Assembly: GCF_028583425.1 (NCBI RefSeq)
Contig: NC_072807.1
Coordinates: forward strand, 36,833,001-36,897,000
Length of the DNA: 64,000 nt
From: Eublepharis macularius
Lineage: Eukaryota; Chordata; Lepidosauria; Squamata; Eublepharidae
Reading direction: 5' to 3'
The notes under the pieces are model-generated. The model was not told where the DNA came from and ran no database searches. It worked only from the letters and a program-made list of their open reading frames with translations. A program made the translations under genes and the position numbers. Of this stretch, positions 23,230 through 34,309 are shown one piece after another. How positions within the stretch are numbered: position 1 is the stretch's first letter; each line of letters begins with the position of its first letter.

Positions 23230-23430
23230 TTAGCAGAGAGTTAGCACAGTGAATCAGTCCAGCTGGCCATGTAGCCGAGCATCCACTTTCCAACAGTGGT
23301 CAGCCAGATGCCACAGGGAAAGCCACAAGCAAGTCCTGCTCGAAACATCCCACCCCTGTTGCCTGCTTCTTTTCTGGCTCTGAAAGCAAGGGCTTGGAGT
23401 AGTCAAAGGATTTCTTGGAAGCAAGGGGTT
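23230..23430 (-). repeat. interspersed repeat relic (CR1-like)
   Basis: AGTCCAGCTGGCCATG, CAACAGTGGTCAGCCAGATG and CCACAAGCAAGTCCTGC resemble the repeat better kept at 62130-62340. The class is uncertain. Confidence 0.4.
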
Positions 23431-23494
23431 CGCCCCAGTAGCTAGAGGCCAGACGTAGTTTTCTAAAAAGCACTAAGGTCAAGGCTGTTGTTGG

Positions 23495-23712
23495 TGGAGA
23501 GCGCCCTCAAGTCATAGCTGACTTATGGCAAACCCTGGTGGGGTTTTCGAGGCAAGAGACTACCTGATGTGGTTTGCCATTACCTGCCTCTGCAACCCTC
23601 GTCTTTGTTGGAGGTCTCCCATCCAATTACTAACTTACCTTGCTTTGCTTCTGAGATCTGACAAGATCAGGCTCACCAGGACTATCCAAGTCAGGGCAAG
23701 GTCAGGGTTGCA
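23495..23712 (-). repeat. 5S rRNA-derived SINE
   Basis: Read on the minus strand, it contains GATCTTGTCAGATCTCAGAA, GCAAAGCAAGGT and TTGGATGGGAGACC. These follow the order of the 5S rRNA internal promoter region (GATCTCGTCTGATCTCGGAAGC is the 5S form, AAGCAGGGTCGGGCC and TTGGATGGGAGACC follow). The non-5S body has TGGTTTGCCATTACCTGCCT and CTTATGGCAAACCCTGGTGG on the plus strand. There is no intact 5S gene here. Confidence 0.88.
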
Positions 23713-25660
23713 GGGTGCTAAATAGCAGAGGAGCAAGATAGCCACAGGGACTGGCTCTCTCCTTAGTCAGGGCTTAAATATCCCGGAGGACAAGAGGCCC
23801 CACCTATTCCTGTGCCAGGGAGTGATTGGGCCCAATCCTGTAAAGCATTCTATGCATTCAGGCACTGATCCGGCCCCATAGTTGCAAGGTAGGCTGCCAG
23901 CCAGGCATTTTATCATTGCTGAGCTTTCTTCCTTCCTAGCCTGCCTTCCTTCCTGCCTTCTTTCCTCAACATGACACGGGAACTTGATTATCTCCAGCGG
24001 CCCTGCTTAAAAAATCCTGCCAAGCTAACTTGCCCCATGCGGCACTTGTAGAAAAGTTTTGTTTCGGAACAACGTGCAGACTGCACAACATAATAATAGT
24101 GTTGCTTCAGACAAAGCATGAAATAATAATGCTACCCATCTGCGAGCTCTGAACCTAAATAGGTAAGCGGTTCCATCAGAGACTAAGAAACTGTTCATTA
24201 ATTTGGTTTAATGCAAGAAATTGCATTGGGCCTGACTGTCGTTTATCATGGTTTCCCCTCCAGTTTGGGCAGCGTTCCAGAGAGGAGAGAAGTTGTGAGT
24301 CTGGTGGAGACATAAGCAAGAGATCATGATAAGATCTGGCAAAGCTGTAGATTTACACCCAACTTTGTATTCTTTTATATCCAAGAAGAGCTTTTATTAA
24401 ATTGTTCGTTTTCTTGGCTTGTGGGATGCATCTGTGTTTTTTAAACAGTTATGGGAAAATCTTCTCAGGTTTATAGTCAATTAGGCATCACATGAGATCG
24501 CCAGCCTCCTGTGTTGTTATGACGGCGAAGAATGACCCACAATACTTACACAGTACCATTGCTGCTGTTACTTAACGCATCTGTCATTTTAAAAGCTCTG
24601 ATGAGCTCACAGGCCTATTCTGCGCCTTCTAAAAAATCTATAAAGTTCTCTGGGGCCCACTCAAATACACACTGGCTAGACAGCCCAAATGGCGAGGAAG
24701 AAGGTTTGCAAAGGAGTCATGGGAGAACGCAAAAGAAACCCATACATCTCCAAAACGTGCCGTTAACAATCCAAACAGGAAGGCTGGTTCTTGGACACTT
24801 CTCCGGACTGAAAAACACAATTCGTCCAAGTGTTTATAGCATTTGATGGCTGTTCTTCTCAGACAAGATTATCTTTGGAACAGGGAAGTTTGGATCTCAT
24901 CCAATAGTAATGTTAAAAATATGGTAAATATTGATATGGAAGCCATACTCGACAACATTCAAATCTATCCAACCACAGGTTTTCCCTCACCTTAAGGCTC
25001 TGGTGGGAAATAAATACTTTCAAACCCGACATTGTCCAGTGCCTTACTTATGTCCTTGAGAGCTTTCCAATATACATTCTTTTTGACCGGGTAACTGTTG
25101 TGTCCGTATTGCTAGACATTAGAATATGGAGACAACAGAGATTTAAACAGGAGCACAGTTTAATGTCAGGTTCTTTCTCTGCGTATAGTTGCATTAACAA
25201 CTTCCCTTTCCTCTGATCTAGCCCACACTATGGGATGAGGGAGACCAGGGCAATCTAAAGCACTGCCCCATATTAAAGGAAGAGACTTGTCACAAAACAC
25301 CACAGTAACATCTGTTGTTGTAGCATTAATTTTAAGCTTTTGTATCGAACCGTTCCAAAGAGCCTGAAAATTGTCTTGCATTGGGGCGTGCACTACAAAA
25401 TTCCTGAGCTGAAAATAGGAACAAAAAATCCACTGTTTGGGGTCTTATCGTGATGGTAACACAAATCCAGAATTCTTCTGCATTACAAAAATACCTTCCC
25501 CCAAAAAACCTGTGCTGTTTTTGTGTCCGCTTGTTTACTATCAACATCTTTGATTCTCTGATTTTCCCAGGCAGTTATCAGGCAAAAGTGGCTCCTAGCC
25601 ACTGCAAGCCAGGCACGGACCCCGGCAGAACTGTGGTTCCAGTTCACTCTTTCTCATTCT
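23713..25660. other. intergenic, mostly unique A+T-rich sequence
   Basis: From 24040 to 25100 no repeat was recognised. It is a candidate region for conserved non-coding DNA, but nothing can be named. Confidence 0.4.
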
Positions 25661-25664
25661 CTCC

Positions 25665-25889
25665 TAGGGTTGCCAGCCTCCAGGTGGTGGCTGGAGATCT
25701 CCTGGAATGGTAACTGATCACCAGGTCATAGAGATAATTTGCCCTGGAGAAAATGGTTGCTTTGCAGGGTGGACTCAATGGCATTAGACCCTGCTGAGGT
25801 CCCTCCCTTCCCCAAACCCCATCCTCTCCAGGCTCCACCCCCCCCCCCCAAATCCCCAGGAATTTCTCAACCTGGAGCTGGCAACCCTA
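25665..25889 (+). mobile_element. MITE of the TAGGGTTGCCAG family (well kept)
   Basis: TAGGGTTGCCAGCCTCCAGG to GGAGCTGGCAACCCTA, 225 bp with inverted termini. The body has GGAGATCTCCTGGAATGG, GCTGAGGTCCCTCCCTTCC and a C-run. It is one of the commonest squamate MITE types in my experience. No clean target duplication was seen. Confidence 0.88.
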
Positions 25890-28350
25890 TCTCCCTCCTT
25901 TGTGGAGCAGGCCCATTTTTTCCTCTGCAGGTAGGGTGGCTGGGATACTTTATTCAGGTGCCTGTAGAATTGGACCCCTCAGTTCAGTTCGCTTGAAATT
26001 TGGGGGAGAGTATGAACAGACGCTTCCTCTGCACATTTGCACCTTGGCGGGGCAGCTTTCTCGTGCTGGCTTTTCCTCCCTGCAAGTTCCGTCAATGTAC
26101 AGAGACTGTGCACAGAGGGCGAGAATATTCAATACACTGTTTGTGAAGAAGAGGTATGGTATACATATGTGCAATGCATTGTGCCAAAATTCAGTGTGAG
26201 GCACCGCAACGTGGTGTGCCAGTAATCACTTGATCAATTTGTACAAAGTAGAAATGAAATAAAAATGGGGGAGGTCATGCAAAAAAATTGGGATGAGACG
26301 TTTTGAGATCACCTCTGAATGGAGAGGTGGCTGTATTGTCCGCGACATTCTCCCAATCAGGAGAAAGAATGTCAAAGGTCTTGCTATTCACACAAATCTG
26401 CCTCTGCACTCTGCAGCTCTGCAGTGGTTTGAATCTCTGAGGTTTGTTTTTAACACAGATTAAAAACCCAGCCGCCACAACTCCAGAGCTGTCTCTCCCA
26501 CCAATGAGCTTTTTCAGAGAAGGCCAATTTTGCCCCATAAGCATTTGAAAATCTAACTCCCTCCACCCGTCGCGGCCACTAAATCCTCTCCAGCTGTCCA
26601 GAGTAACAAGCTTTTAACGTGTCAGTATGAATTATTGAGAGGGATGTTCTATTAAAAGTTAATACCGGGCCAAGATGAGCCTTAAAGCTCTCCAATTACA
26701 ACCACCGCACCATCCCACAAGCAACAACGCCTCAAAAGAACATAGGCAAAAAACACCACCGCTTAACAATATTTGTACTTCACCCAAACTTCAATTAAGC
26801 CAGGAGCAAATTAGACCAAGCGACTTCACTAATGAGTTCATTAGCGGAGACTAATTTGCACCAGCAATGGATTCCACGACACATACACCCTTCCTTGTTA
26901 CTTGCAAACAACCCTCATATCCCTGGAAGTAATTACACCGAGTATGTGATAGTTAAAGAATTTCAGAACGCTTGTTACAGGCAAATGGAAGATAATGTGT
27001 TTTCATTAAGAGCATTGTGTGCCTCGCACCACCAGCTAATTAAAAACTAATTGAAGTAACAATAAGAAAAGCACTTCATCCTAAGTTTAAATACTGTACT
27101 TTTTGCTTTATGATCACACAACAGCTCTTTGTACCCGCCGGGTTCTCGACGAATAAACTGGGACTCCTAAAAAAACGATATCTTTTCAGCAGAAACAGGC
27201 CTCTCTACAATCACAACAGCCCCCTTTTCTTCTTTTTAAAAATATCTCCTGTTCTAGTATCCTCTCACTCTACTCTGCCTCTGAAGATCCAATTTAATAG
27301 CGACAGGAACGCCATAAACTAAAACAATAAGCACTTTTATAAAGAAAACAGTTGATAGGAGCATTTTAAAAAGAAGACACTGTAAATAGGAGAGGAGAAC
27401 AAGAGTTTATGCATTATTTTAAAGCAATTTTACTTTAAAAAAAACCCTCCAAGAGAACTCTTTCATAGGAACATACATAGCTGCCACCTGTTGAGTCTAA
27501 CCATTGGTCCATCCAGTCGTGTCTTCTCTGTTGTGATTGGCAGCAGCAATCTTGGCTGTCAGAAAGAGAAAGGTCACCCGTTAGCCGAGATCTTTTAACC
27601 GGAGATATCCTGAGTGAAAAATGAATCTCAGTTTCTGACCAGTTTCTCTTTTCCCCAATGGGTTACATTGTGGCTGAAAAGTGAGCCGCTGTCCCCCAAG
27701 AAGCATCATTCAACTCTTAGCGTCAGCAGCCACTGCTGTGAAAATGAGGTCTGAGATTTATAGATAATGGCCTTTTCTTGTGCTGAATGGCTTATCTGCT
27801 GTACATACTCCGGGATAGCATTGATTCTTTGTGCTAATAAATATGCATCATTTTCCTCGTTCCTTCATGGGGGATTTGGGGCTGAACCTTAAAGCTTTTC
27901 TGAGCACACTATTAAAGAAAGAAGGATTCGTTAAGAATGGGAAGAGCCTCAACATGTTACCTCTGCATCACTCTAAACCAGACAGAATTCCTTTAACAAT
28001 CCACGGTACTTATTTATTTATTTTAGCTATTGTGTTTCCCGCTCCAATTTTCTTTCCCTTTAGCACAAATCTGATCATGTCCTGTCACCTCTGAGGAGGC
28101 AAAACTAACCATTGCAGGAGAAAGCCGTTGCAACTCGTCAAAGCCGCTGGTTCGAGTTATCAAATATTGTTTGAGTTCAAAATGTTATGAAGCAGAGATG
28201 GTAAGAGCTAGGTCTCCGATTGGGACAATTTGCACAGGAAGAAATGCAGTTTATGATCCTCCCCTTGAGGAAGCATTTAACTTGAAATGTGTCAGATATG
28301 CCTTTGAGGTTGGATAATAAAAGTTAAGAATTTCCCTCTACACAGGTTTG
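25890..28350. other. intergenic, mostly unique sequence
   Basis: A SINE-like relic lies at about 27470-27620 (TCTAACCATTGGTCCATCCA, TTTTAACCGGAGATATCC). The rest is repeat-poor and includes the candidate regulatory block at 26600-27060. Confidence 0.45.
26600..27060. promoter_or_regulatory. candidate enhancer, clustered homeobox-type sites
   Basis: About fourteen TAAT/ATTA cores lie within 460 bases, including CTAATGAGTTCATTAG (a near palindrome), ACTAATTTGCA, AGTAATTACA and CTAATTAAAAACTAATTG. About seven would be expected from composition alone. There is no repeat and no coding frame. Homeodomain proteins bind such cores, but whether this is an enhancer is inference. Confidence 0.35.
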
Positions 28351-28355
28351 CTGTG

Positions 28356-28587
28356 AGCCAAGCTACAAGTGACGCCTGACAGAGGTTGGACACTTGTCAG
28401 CTTCCCTCAAGTTTTGATGAGAAATGTAGGAGTCCTGGTCTTGCAGCTTGGCTCTCCGATTGCTGTCCAATGGACTTTTCAACTGTCACTTGTCCAACAT
28501 TCTACCGAGCTGCCTACATTTCCCATCAAAACTTGAGGGAAGCTAACAAGTGTCCAACCTGTGTCAGGCGTCACTTGTAGTTTGGCT
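28356..28587. mobile_element. 232-bp MITE with long inverted termini
   Basis: The arms start AGCCAAGCTACAAGTGACGC and run at least 80 bases inward (CTTCCCTCAAGTTTTGATGA against TCATCAAAACTTGAGGGAAG-like sequence) with few mismatches. There is an unpaired centre of about 70 bases. Its AAGCTACAAG end is shared with the MITE at 44344-44710. Confidence 0.85.
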
Positions 28588-29065
28588 GTGACACTTTTAT
28601 TCAGAAGTTTGGTTCTGACCTCCCAGCCTTCTTTCAGAGAATGGACACAGGGATTGGGTGTAGGATGTTGGATACCTGCCTTCTGCAGGATAGACAATGA
28701 GAGGGACAATGGGAGAGGCCTATTTAACAGTGCCCCCCCCCAATGTCAGGCTTTCTGTTGGCAAAGTTGCTTCACCCTTCATAAAGCATAGGACTAGCTT
28801 AGTGCCTCAAAGCCAAGCACGGGGTTTTTTTTGGCCTACTTCACAGTGCTCGTGGAAGGAGGTGTTTTTTTTAATTTGATAGGCCTGATCTCAGTGAGAT
28901 TGGCTAGGCCCTAACTAAGGGTTTTCAGGATTGGTGTAGGTTAATTTAGATTGGCAAGCACTCTCAGGCATCTAATGATGGTGCTGGTATCCCAATTAGA
29001 CTCTTTGGACTGAGGGGGCTGGAGAGGGAGCTCCCTCAAAGCCAAGCATCAGAGTTTAAAACTAG

Positions 29066-29416
29066 AACAAGATGGGTAACTGTGTTAGTCTGTCTGTAGC
29101 AGTAGAAAAGAGCAAGAGCTCAGTAGCACTTATAAGACTAACAAAATTTGTGGAAGGGTATGAGTTTTCATGAGTCATAGCTCACTTCTTCAGATACAGC
29201 TAGAATGTGAGTCCATCTGTCTTTATATTTCAGAGTGTGGAGTGATTACAGAAGCCAAATGACAATAGCCAGTGAATGACAATAGCAGGCATAATTGGAT
29301 AGGGTGGGGTATGCAAAGGGGTGGTGGATGTGGAGAAATCAGCATTGGTAATGAGACAGGAAGCCTAGGTCTTGATTCAGTCCAGGTGGATGCATTGTCT
29401 TGAGCTTCTTTATCCA
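29066..29416 (+). mobile_element. snap-back family, full non-inverted member
   Basis: It is flanked by an exact 11-bp duplication TTTAAAACTAG at 29055-29065 and 29417-29427. It begins AACAAGATGGGTAACTGTG and shares the family arm up to TCACTTCTTCAGATAC. Instead of folding back it continues into about 200 bases of new sequence (GGGGTATGCAAAGGGGTGG, AATGAGACAGGAAGCC), ending GAGCTTCTTTATCC. This probably represents the parental 3' part of the family. Confidence 0.88.
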
Positions 29417-29504
29417 TTTAAAACTAGGTTTAGCATTTGCCTTCCTGTAAGGAGCAAACTCCAGTCCCTGCTTTCATTCACCTGTGCTTATTCAGTTGAG
29501 CATT

Positions 29505-29695
29505 GGGTGAGGGGGAAGGAAGAATGACATTGCGGGTGCTGTGATGTCACTGCCAGACCCACTCTAGGAATCCCCCCAATCTCTGTGGTCTTTACTATAG
29601 AGAAGGATAATCCTAGAGTGTCATGGGGGCCTGTGGCATCACGTCTGTGCAATCCCAGCATCCCAGAATCCCACAGGTCTGGCAACCCTATTGGT
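29505..29695. repeat. GC-rich MITE-like repeat
   Basis: TCTAGGAATCCCCCCAATCT and AGGATAATCCTAGAGTGTCA form an inverted centre about TCTTTACTATAGAGAA. It ends GGTCTGGCAACCCTA, the right terminus of the TAGGGTTGCC group. Related centres are at 39340-39410 and 51065-51115. Confidence 0.6.
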
Positions 29696-29869
29696 ATTAG
29701 AAATAGTAAATATTTTGTTTGGTAGCAGACTTACCCACTCAGGAGCATTTTCCTCAATGTGCAATAATTAATACTTCAGGCAATCAAACTGTAGAAAAGA
29801 TAGAACTTATATTTTATTGGGGTAGATCCCATTCACAGCAGTATCTTGGAGGAGAACAAAAGAGTCCTA

Positions 29870-30096
29870 GGCCATTTCCACATGCTGTTATAGGGACAGC
29901 CCACTCATGGAATGCTGGCAGTGGGCAGCTGGCGGTTTCCGTTTTTTTGTGCCTTTTCTGGGACTGCAGGAAAGTGCAGTCCCAGAAAAGATGCCAAAAA
30001 AGAAGGTACCAAACAGCAAGCAACTGTTTTGCAAACACAGACATCTGGATTTCTAGGGAAAAGCCACCATCCCTATAAGGACATGCAAAAATGGCC
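29870..30096. mobile_element. MITE with GGCCATTTCCACA terminus
   Basis: It runs from GGCCATTTCCACATG to CATGCAAAAATGGCC. It contains an internal near-perfect hairpin (CTTTTCTGGGACTGC and its complement at 29953-29990) and C/G-rich flanks. A second copy is at 62642-62930. No duplication was recognised. Confidence 0.75.
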
Positions 30097-30099
30097 CTA

Positions 30100-31689
30100 G
30101 TCTAATGCATTACTTCTCATAAAGCACAGCCAACTAGTTCAGCACCAAGGCTGCATGCGGGTGTGTGGATGAGGCCTTCATGGCAGGAGCTCTGAAAAAT
30201 ACAACCTTTCCCTTGGAAAGTGCTGAAGCAAGAAGAAAGAATCTCCCCCAAAAAAGAAGAGGGAAAAGAGGAATCAGGAGGCATTCCCACCTCAGATAAA
30301 GAGAAGCAGCTTACTTACAAGAGAGTAAAACATACACACACAGACCTGCAGAGCCCTCCCGTGTCCAAGGCATGCTGTTGTCTATCACGATAATTTGAAC
30401 CTCCTTCTATTCAGCATAGGGAAATGAGAGTCAAGGAGAAGTATCTCTCATGCAGGCTGGTGTGCAGAAAAGGAGAAGTGAGGAGTACCAGAGTTTCCAT
30501 TCCAAGTTTGGAGCTGGGAAAAGACAGTTCAAAAGCTGGGTGGTTATGAAAGCAAAAATAGAGGATGAGAAAGCCTGGATCCTTTGGCGTAAGAATGGGA
30601 TAAACACATGGCAAACCAGATTGGCACAGCAATTACCGGAAGCTTCTTTGCTCACAACACTGTGACTGAAGTCACAAGACATCTGCATGAGTTAGGCAAG
30701 AACTTAAATGCCACTCACCTCCCATGAGCAGGCCCAATGCACACAGGCATTCTTCCAGAGTGCAAGTTGGAAAGACGGAAGGAATTTTCTCAGCTTCTCT
30801 TTGAGGCAAACTTCTCCACCTGTTTGCAGTCACTCTGCTTGCAAACAAACTGTTTGGGACTGGAGAGCAAAACACATCTGGTTCCCTGGAAAATAAAGCC
30901 CTCCCTCTCCATGGTTTTCTTCCTGCTCAATGCTTTCATAAGTGACTGGCTCATTAAGACATACTGAAATGATGAGTTTAGCATTCAAGACCTGCATTTT
31001 GAACACCTATTGGATTTTGCCTTACTCCACAGCAAACAAAAAAGAGAGAGAGAAAGACAGAATCCAACAAGTTATCTTAGAATTAATAATGCAATTTGGC
31101 ATTTAGAAGGCATAGCGCGTGAGCCAGGATTAATATCATATGGCTGTTATTAAATATCAAGGCTGGCTTAACTGAAAAAAACTGGACTCAATGACACAGC
31201 AGAATTGGCTGTTACAGAAAGATAGTCGCTCCTGAGTGTCACAGAGACTCCGTTTTCCATTTCAAGCCATGCCAATCAGAAAGGGCAGCACACCAAAGAG
31301 TCTTGCCTCATTGATGGGTGAGCACACTGATTGCAGCATAAGGCAGAGCTCATTTCATCAAATGCATGGAGGCAGCAGAAATCACTATCCCTGGGAAAGA
31401 CGGAAGGCTGACCGGGGTATGTATTGTAAGAGGGGACTATAAGGCCCAATAACGCAAGAGCTAAGTCTTACTGAACTGAGCGAAGGAAAAGAAGGTCATG
31501 TCAAAACAGGAAATGATCCAACCAATCATGAGGAAGAGGCGAAGTAAAAAGAGGAGCTAGCTACTCCCAATTTCTACCAGGAACAAGTCTCATAATGTTA
31601 AATCTGCAGACAAATCACACAACTCAGTAATGACTCGCTGGAGTGTACCTTTGAAGCTATTCTGCTGAAGTACAGTACCTTTCCGTTTG
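30100..31689. other. intergenic, mostly unique sequence
   Basis: No exon or named repeat was recognised. The numerous 60-76-codon frames overlap each other on both strands and lack domains. Confidence 0.4.
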
Positions 31690-31877
31690 TTACCAAATGT
31701 CTGATTTATTTATTTATTTATTGAATTTCTATACCGCCTCTCCACCATGTTTAGTGCTTGAGGTGGTTTACAACATAGATACACGATACAATATTTAAAT
31801 AATATAAATACAAACACTAAAATCTATAAGACAATATTAAAATATAAACAAAAACATTAAAAACCAATAACACAATA
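31690..31877 (-). mobile_element. LINE 3'-end fragment, interrupted
   Basis: TTTATTTATTTATTGAATTT, TATACCGCCTCTCCACC and GAGGTGGTTTACAACATAGA are a minus-strand LINE 3' end of CR1/L2 type. Similar A+T-rich sequence resumes at 32490-32560, so the plus-strand L2 between them is an insertion. Confidence 0.6.
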
Positions 31878-32488
31878 TCCGGTGGAGTACCAGATCAGAT
31901 TCAAGGTTTTGGTACTAATCTATAAAGCCCTATGCGGACTGGGACCAGGGTATCTATGGGACCGTCTCTCCCCGTATGAGCCCCAGAGGATGGCTTCAAT
32001 CCAAAGATAAACAGCTGCTATTGGCCCCTGGCCCCAGGGAGGCCCGTTTAGCGTCGACCAGAGCCAGGGCCTTTTTGGTCCTGGCTCCAACCTGGTGGAA
32101 CGCTCTGTCTAAAGAGATCAGGGCCCGGCCGGATCTGCTATCCTTCTACCAGGCCTGTAAGACAGAGCTGTTCCGCCAGGCGCTCTGGGCCTCCCTGCCG
32201 GCTGCCTAGAGAAAGTTGTGCCCCTACAAAGTGTATCTACCACCAAGCCTTTGCCATATATTTCTGGAGGTGGTTGGGTGGTGGTTGCTGGTGCAATCTG
32301 CTGCCATATGTTTTTCAAAACCTGCTGCTGTATTGCTTGTTGTGTGCGTTCTTTTTTAAATATTTAAGATGTTTTATTGGTTTTAACGATATTGTATTTT
32401 ATATTATTGTATTAATTGGAATCTGCCCTGAGCCTGCTGGTGCAGGGAGGGCGGAATACAAATTGAATAAAATAAACAAATAAATAAA
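31878..32488 (+). mobile_element. L2-like LINE, 3' end of ORF2 and 3' UTR
   Basis: The translation contains YKALYGLGP, YLWDRLSPYEPQR, RARAFLVLAPTWWNAL and FYQACKTELFRQAL, the usual C-terminal region of L2/CR1-clade ORF2. The open part from 31976 to 32209 ends SLPAA and a stop. The 3' UTR ends with GAGGGCGGAATACAAATTG and an AAATAA-type tail. A few in-frame breaks are present upstream. It is 5'-truncated, with a probable short duplication ACAATAT on both sides. Confidence 0.85.
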
Positions 32489-32559
32489 CAATATAATAAG
32501 AATATAAATATTAAAATCCATATATCTGAAAGTACAATGCCATCGCTATATCCTACTCG

Positions 32560-33184
32560 TGCCCATGGCCTAGAGTAAACCAATCATATCGAGTCAAGCC
32601 AATAACAATATGACGTGCTCTTGACTGGTATCTGATTATTTTCATTTTGTTATTGCTTGACTCATGTCCACGCTTAGACTTGCATAGGGATAGTTTGGCT
32701 TGGCTGACGTAAACAGCAAAGGATTTGCTATTTTCACAGCTCAGTGCAATGTAAGTCTCTTCACTGCATGGTTCCCTTTGACAAACATCGTTCTTCTAAG
32801 AGGAGATATATTTATCTAGCTCTGCACGAGGAGAGGACTGTGAGGTTGCCAGCTTTTCAGCTGGCCCACGGAGCGGTGACTTTAACAACTCTCTGATCCA
32901 CATCTAGCAGTTAATGTTTTGCTCCATGCCATGAAAAGCCACAGGATGATTTCTGCAGGTCCAAAGGAACAGACTGGATTTCTTGGGCCAGTTGGCAACT
33001 CTGCTGCTTTCTGGCCCCATGATCTATCGAGAAAAAGTATGAGTATAATCCAGCATGCTAGGTTTACGCAGGATCAGTTAGGAACTATATCTGAATCCTC
33101 CATGGGACAAGCATGCAATTAACGTCTTTGTGAACGATGCCATTCTCTTTGCCAGCTCTTTCCCTGGATTTTCTGCTTGCCTGC
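32560..33184. other. intergenic sequence
   Basis: No recognised element. Confidence 0.4.
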
Positions 33185-33452
33185 AGTTCCCTTGGCAACT
33201 TAGGCAGGAATTGTATGAACTCTGTCTGAACTCCTGCAGTTGCCTTGGAAGCCCCAATCTAAGCCCAATTTAGCTTGATCTTCCTTCCAAGTGTGGATTA
33301 GAGCTCCAAATTTGTTACAAGAGGAAAAGTCCAGGGGGGAGGGGGGCTCCCAGCTCTGGCTTTCAGGGAGAGACAGCTGCTGTTAGAGAGAGAGGGTGAG
33401 TGCATTGGAGCTTGAATTTTCTTTGTGTCTGGTGGTATAAGGATCTACCCAT
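33185..33452 (-). mobile_element. internal fragment of the long hAT MITE
   Basis: CCCTTGGCAACTTAGGCAGG, AGCCCAATTTAGCTT, CTCCCAGCTCTGGCTTT and GGAGCTTGAATTTTCTTTGT match, in reverse orientation, the interior of the 707-bp element at 37598-38304. Both termini are absent. Confidence 0.8.
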
Positions 33453-33904
33453 CTTCGTTTCCATGACACTTGAATCCTAGGATGCTCTTGAGCCTCTGTC
33501 TGATACTTACAGCTTTCAATAAGGAATGCATCAATTGTTGGGGGGGGGTCCCTTCCCCCCTATCTATAAAAGGTAAAATGGAAGGAGTTTTGCCACTTGC
33601 TTTTTCATTCACCCCAGTTGCACCCACATCCAAGACTGAAGCCACGAGACACCAAAGGCTGGGCTGAATTAGGTTTTGTTGATGTTTGATCAGCAAAATT
33701 AATCAAACACTTCTACCCAGTCTAGGACAGGTTACCATTAAGAGGCAGCTTTTCCTGGTGGCCAGCATTTTTGGCAGCTGCACCCTGGCTAAAGCTTCAC
33801 CTGGCATAACTGCCAGCTTTGCAGAAAGGCAAACAACAAGTGCAGAAAACTGTGCAAAGTGGATGCGCACCTCATCCTTCTTTTTCCAGTGGCCACAGCT
33901 ATTA
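33453..33904. other. unclassified sequence between two hAT fragments
   Basis: A G-run lies at 33540-33548. No recognised element. Confidence 0.35.
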
Positions 33905-34309
33905 ATGGTACAACTCATATGCTCATTAGTATATGCCACACCCCTTGCCATCACCAGAAGTGTGTCATTGGCATAACTGATTTGCATATGCCACACCTCC
34001 TGACATCACCTATCCTGGCTGTTTTGGACCCAATCCTGGCTATTCAGGGCCGAAATTGGGCCCAAAATGGCAAAAAGGGGCTGAAAATGGCCGAAAAGGG
34101 GCCCAAAATGGTCAGGATCAGGCTGCTGATGAGTGGGAGAGTGATCCACCACCCATCAGGGGCCCGATCCGGGCTGTTTCGGCCCCAATCCAGGCTGAAA
34201 TGGGCCCAAAATGGCCAACAGTCAGGTGGGTGGAGCCACGTGACATGTGACCTCTTTGGGGAACTGCTAGAACTGTGTTCCTGCACGTTCCCCCTCAAAA
34301 TGAGCCCTG
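33905..34309 (+). mobile_element. hAT-like MITE, 5'-truncated copy
   Basis: From about 33905 to the terminus GAAATGAGCCCTG-like end at 34309 it follows the complete copy at 59083-59517. It shares ATATGCCACACC, TGTTTTGGACCCAATCCTGG, GGGCCCAAAATGGCC and GTGACCTCTTT.GGGAACTGCT. The left end (CAGGGGTCATTTCG) is missing. The 157-codon frame across it is repeat sequence, not a gene. Confidence 0.88.
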
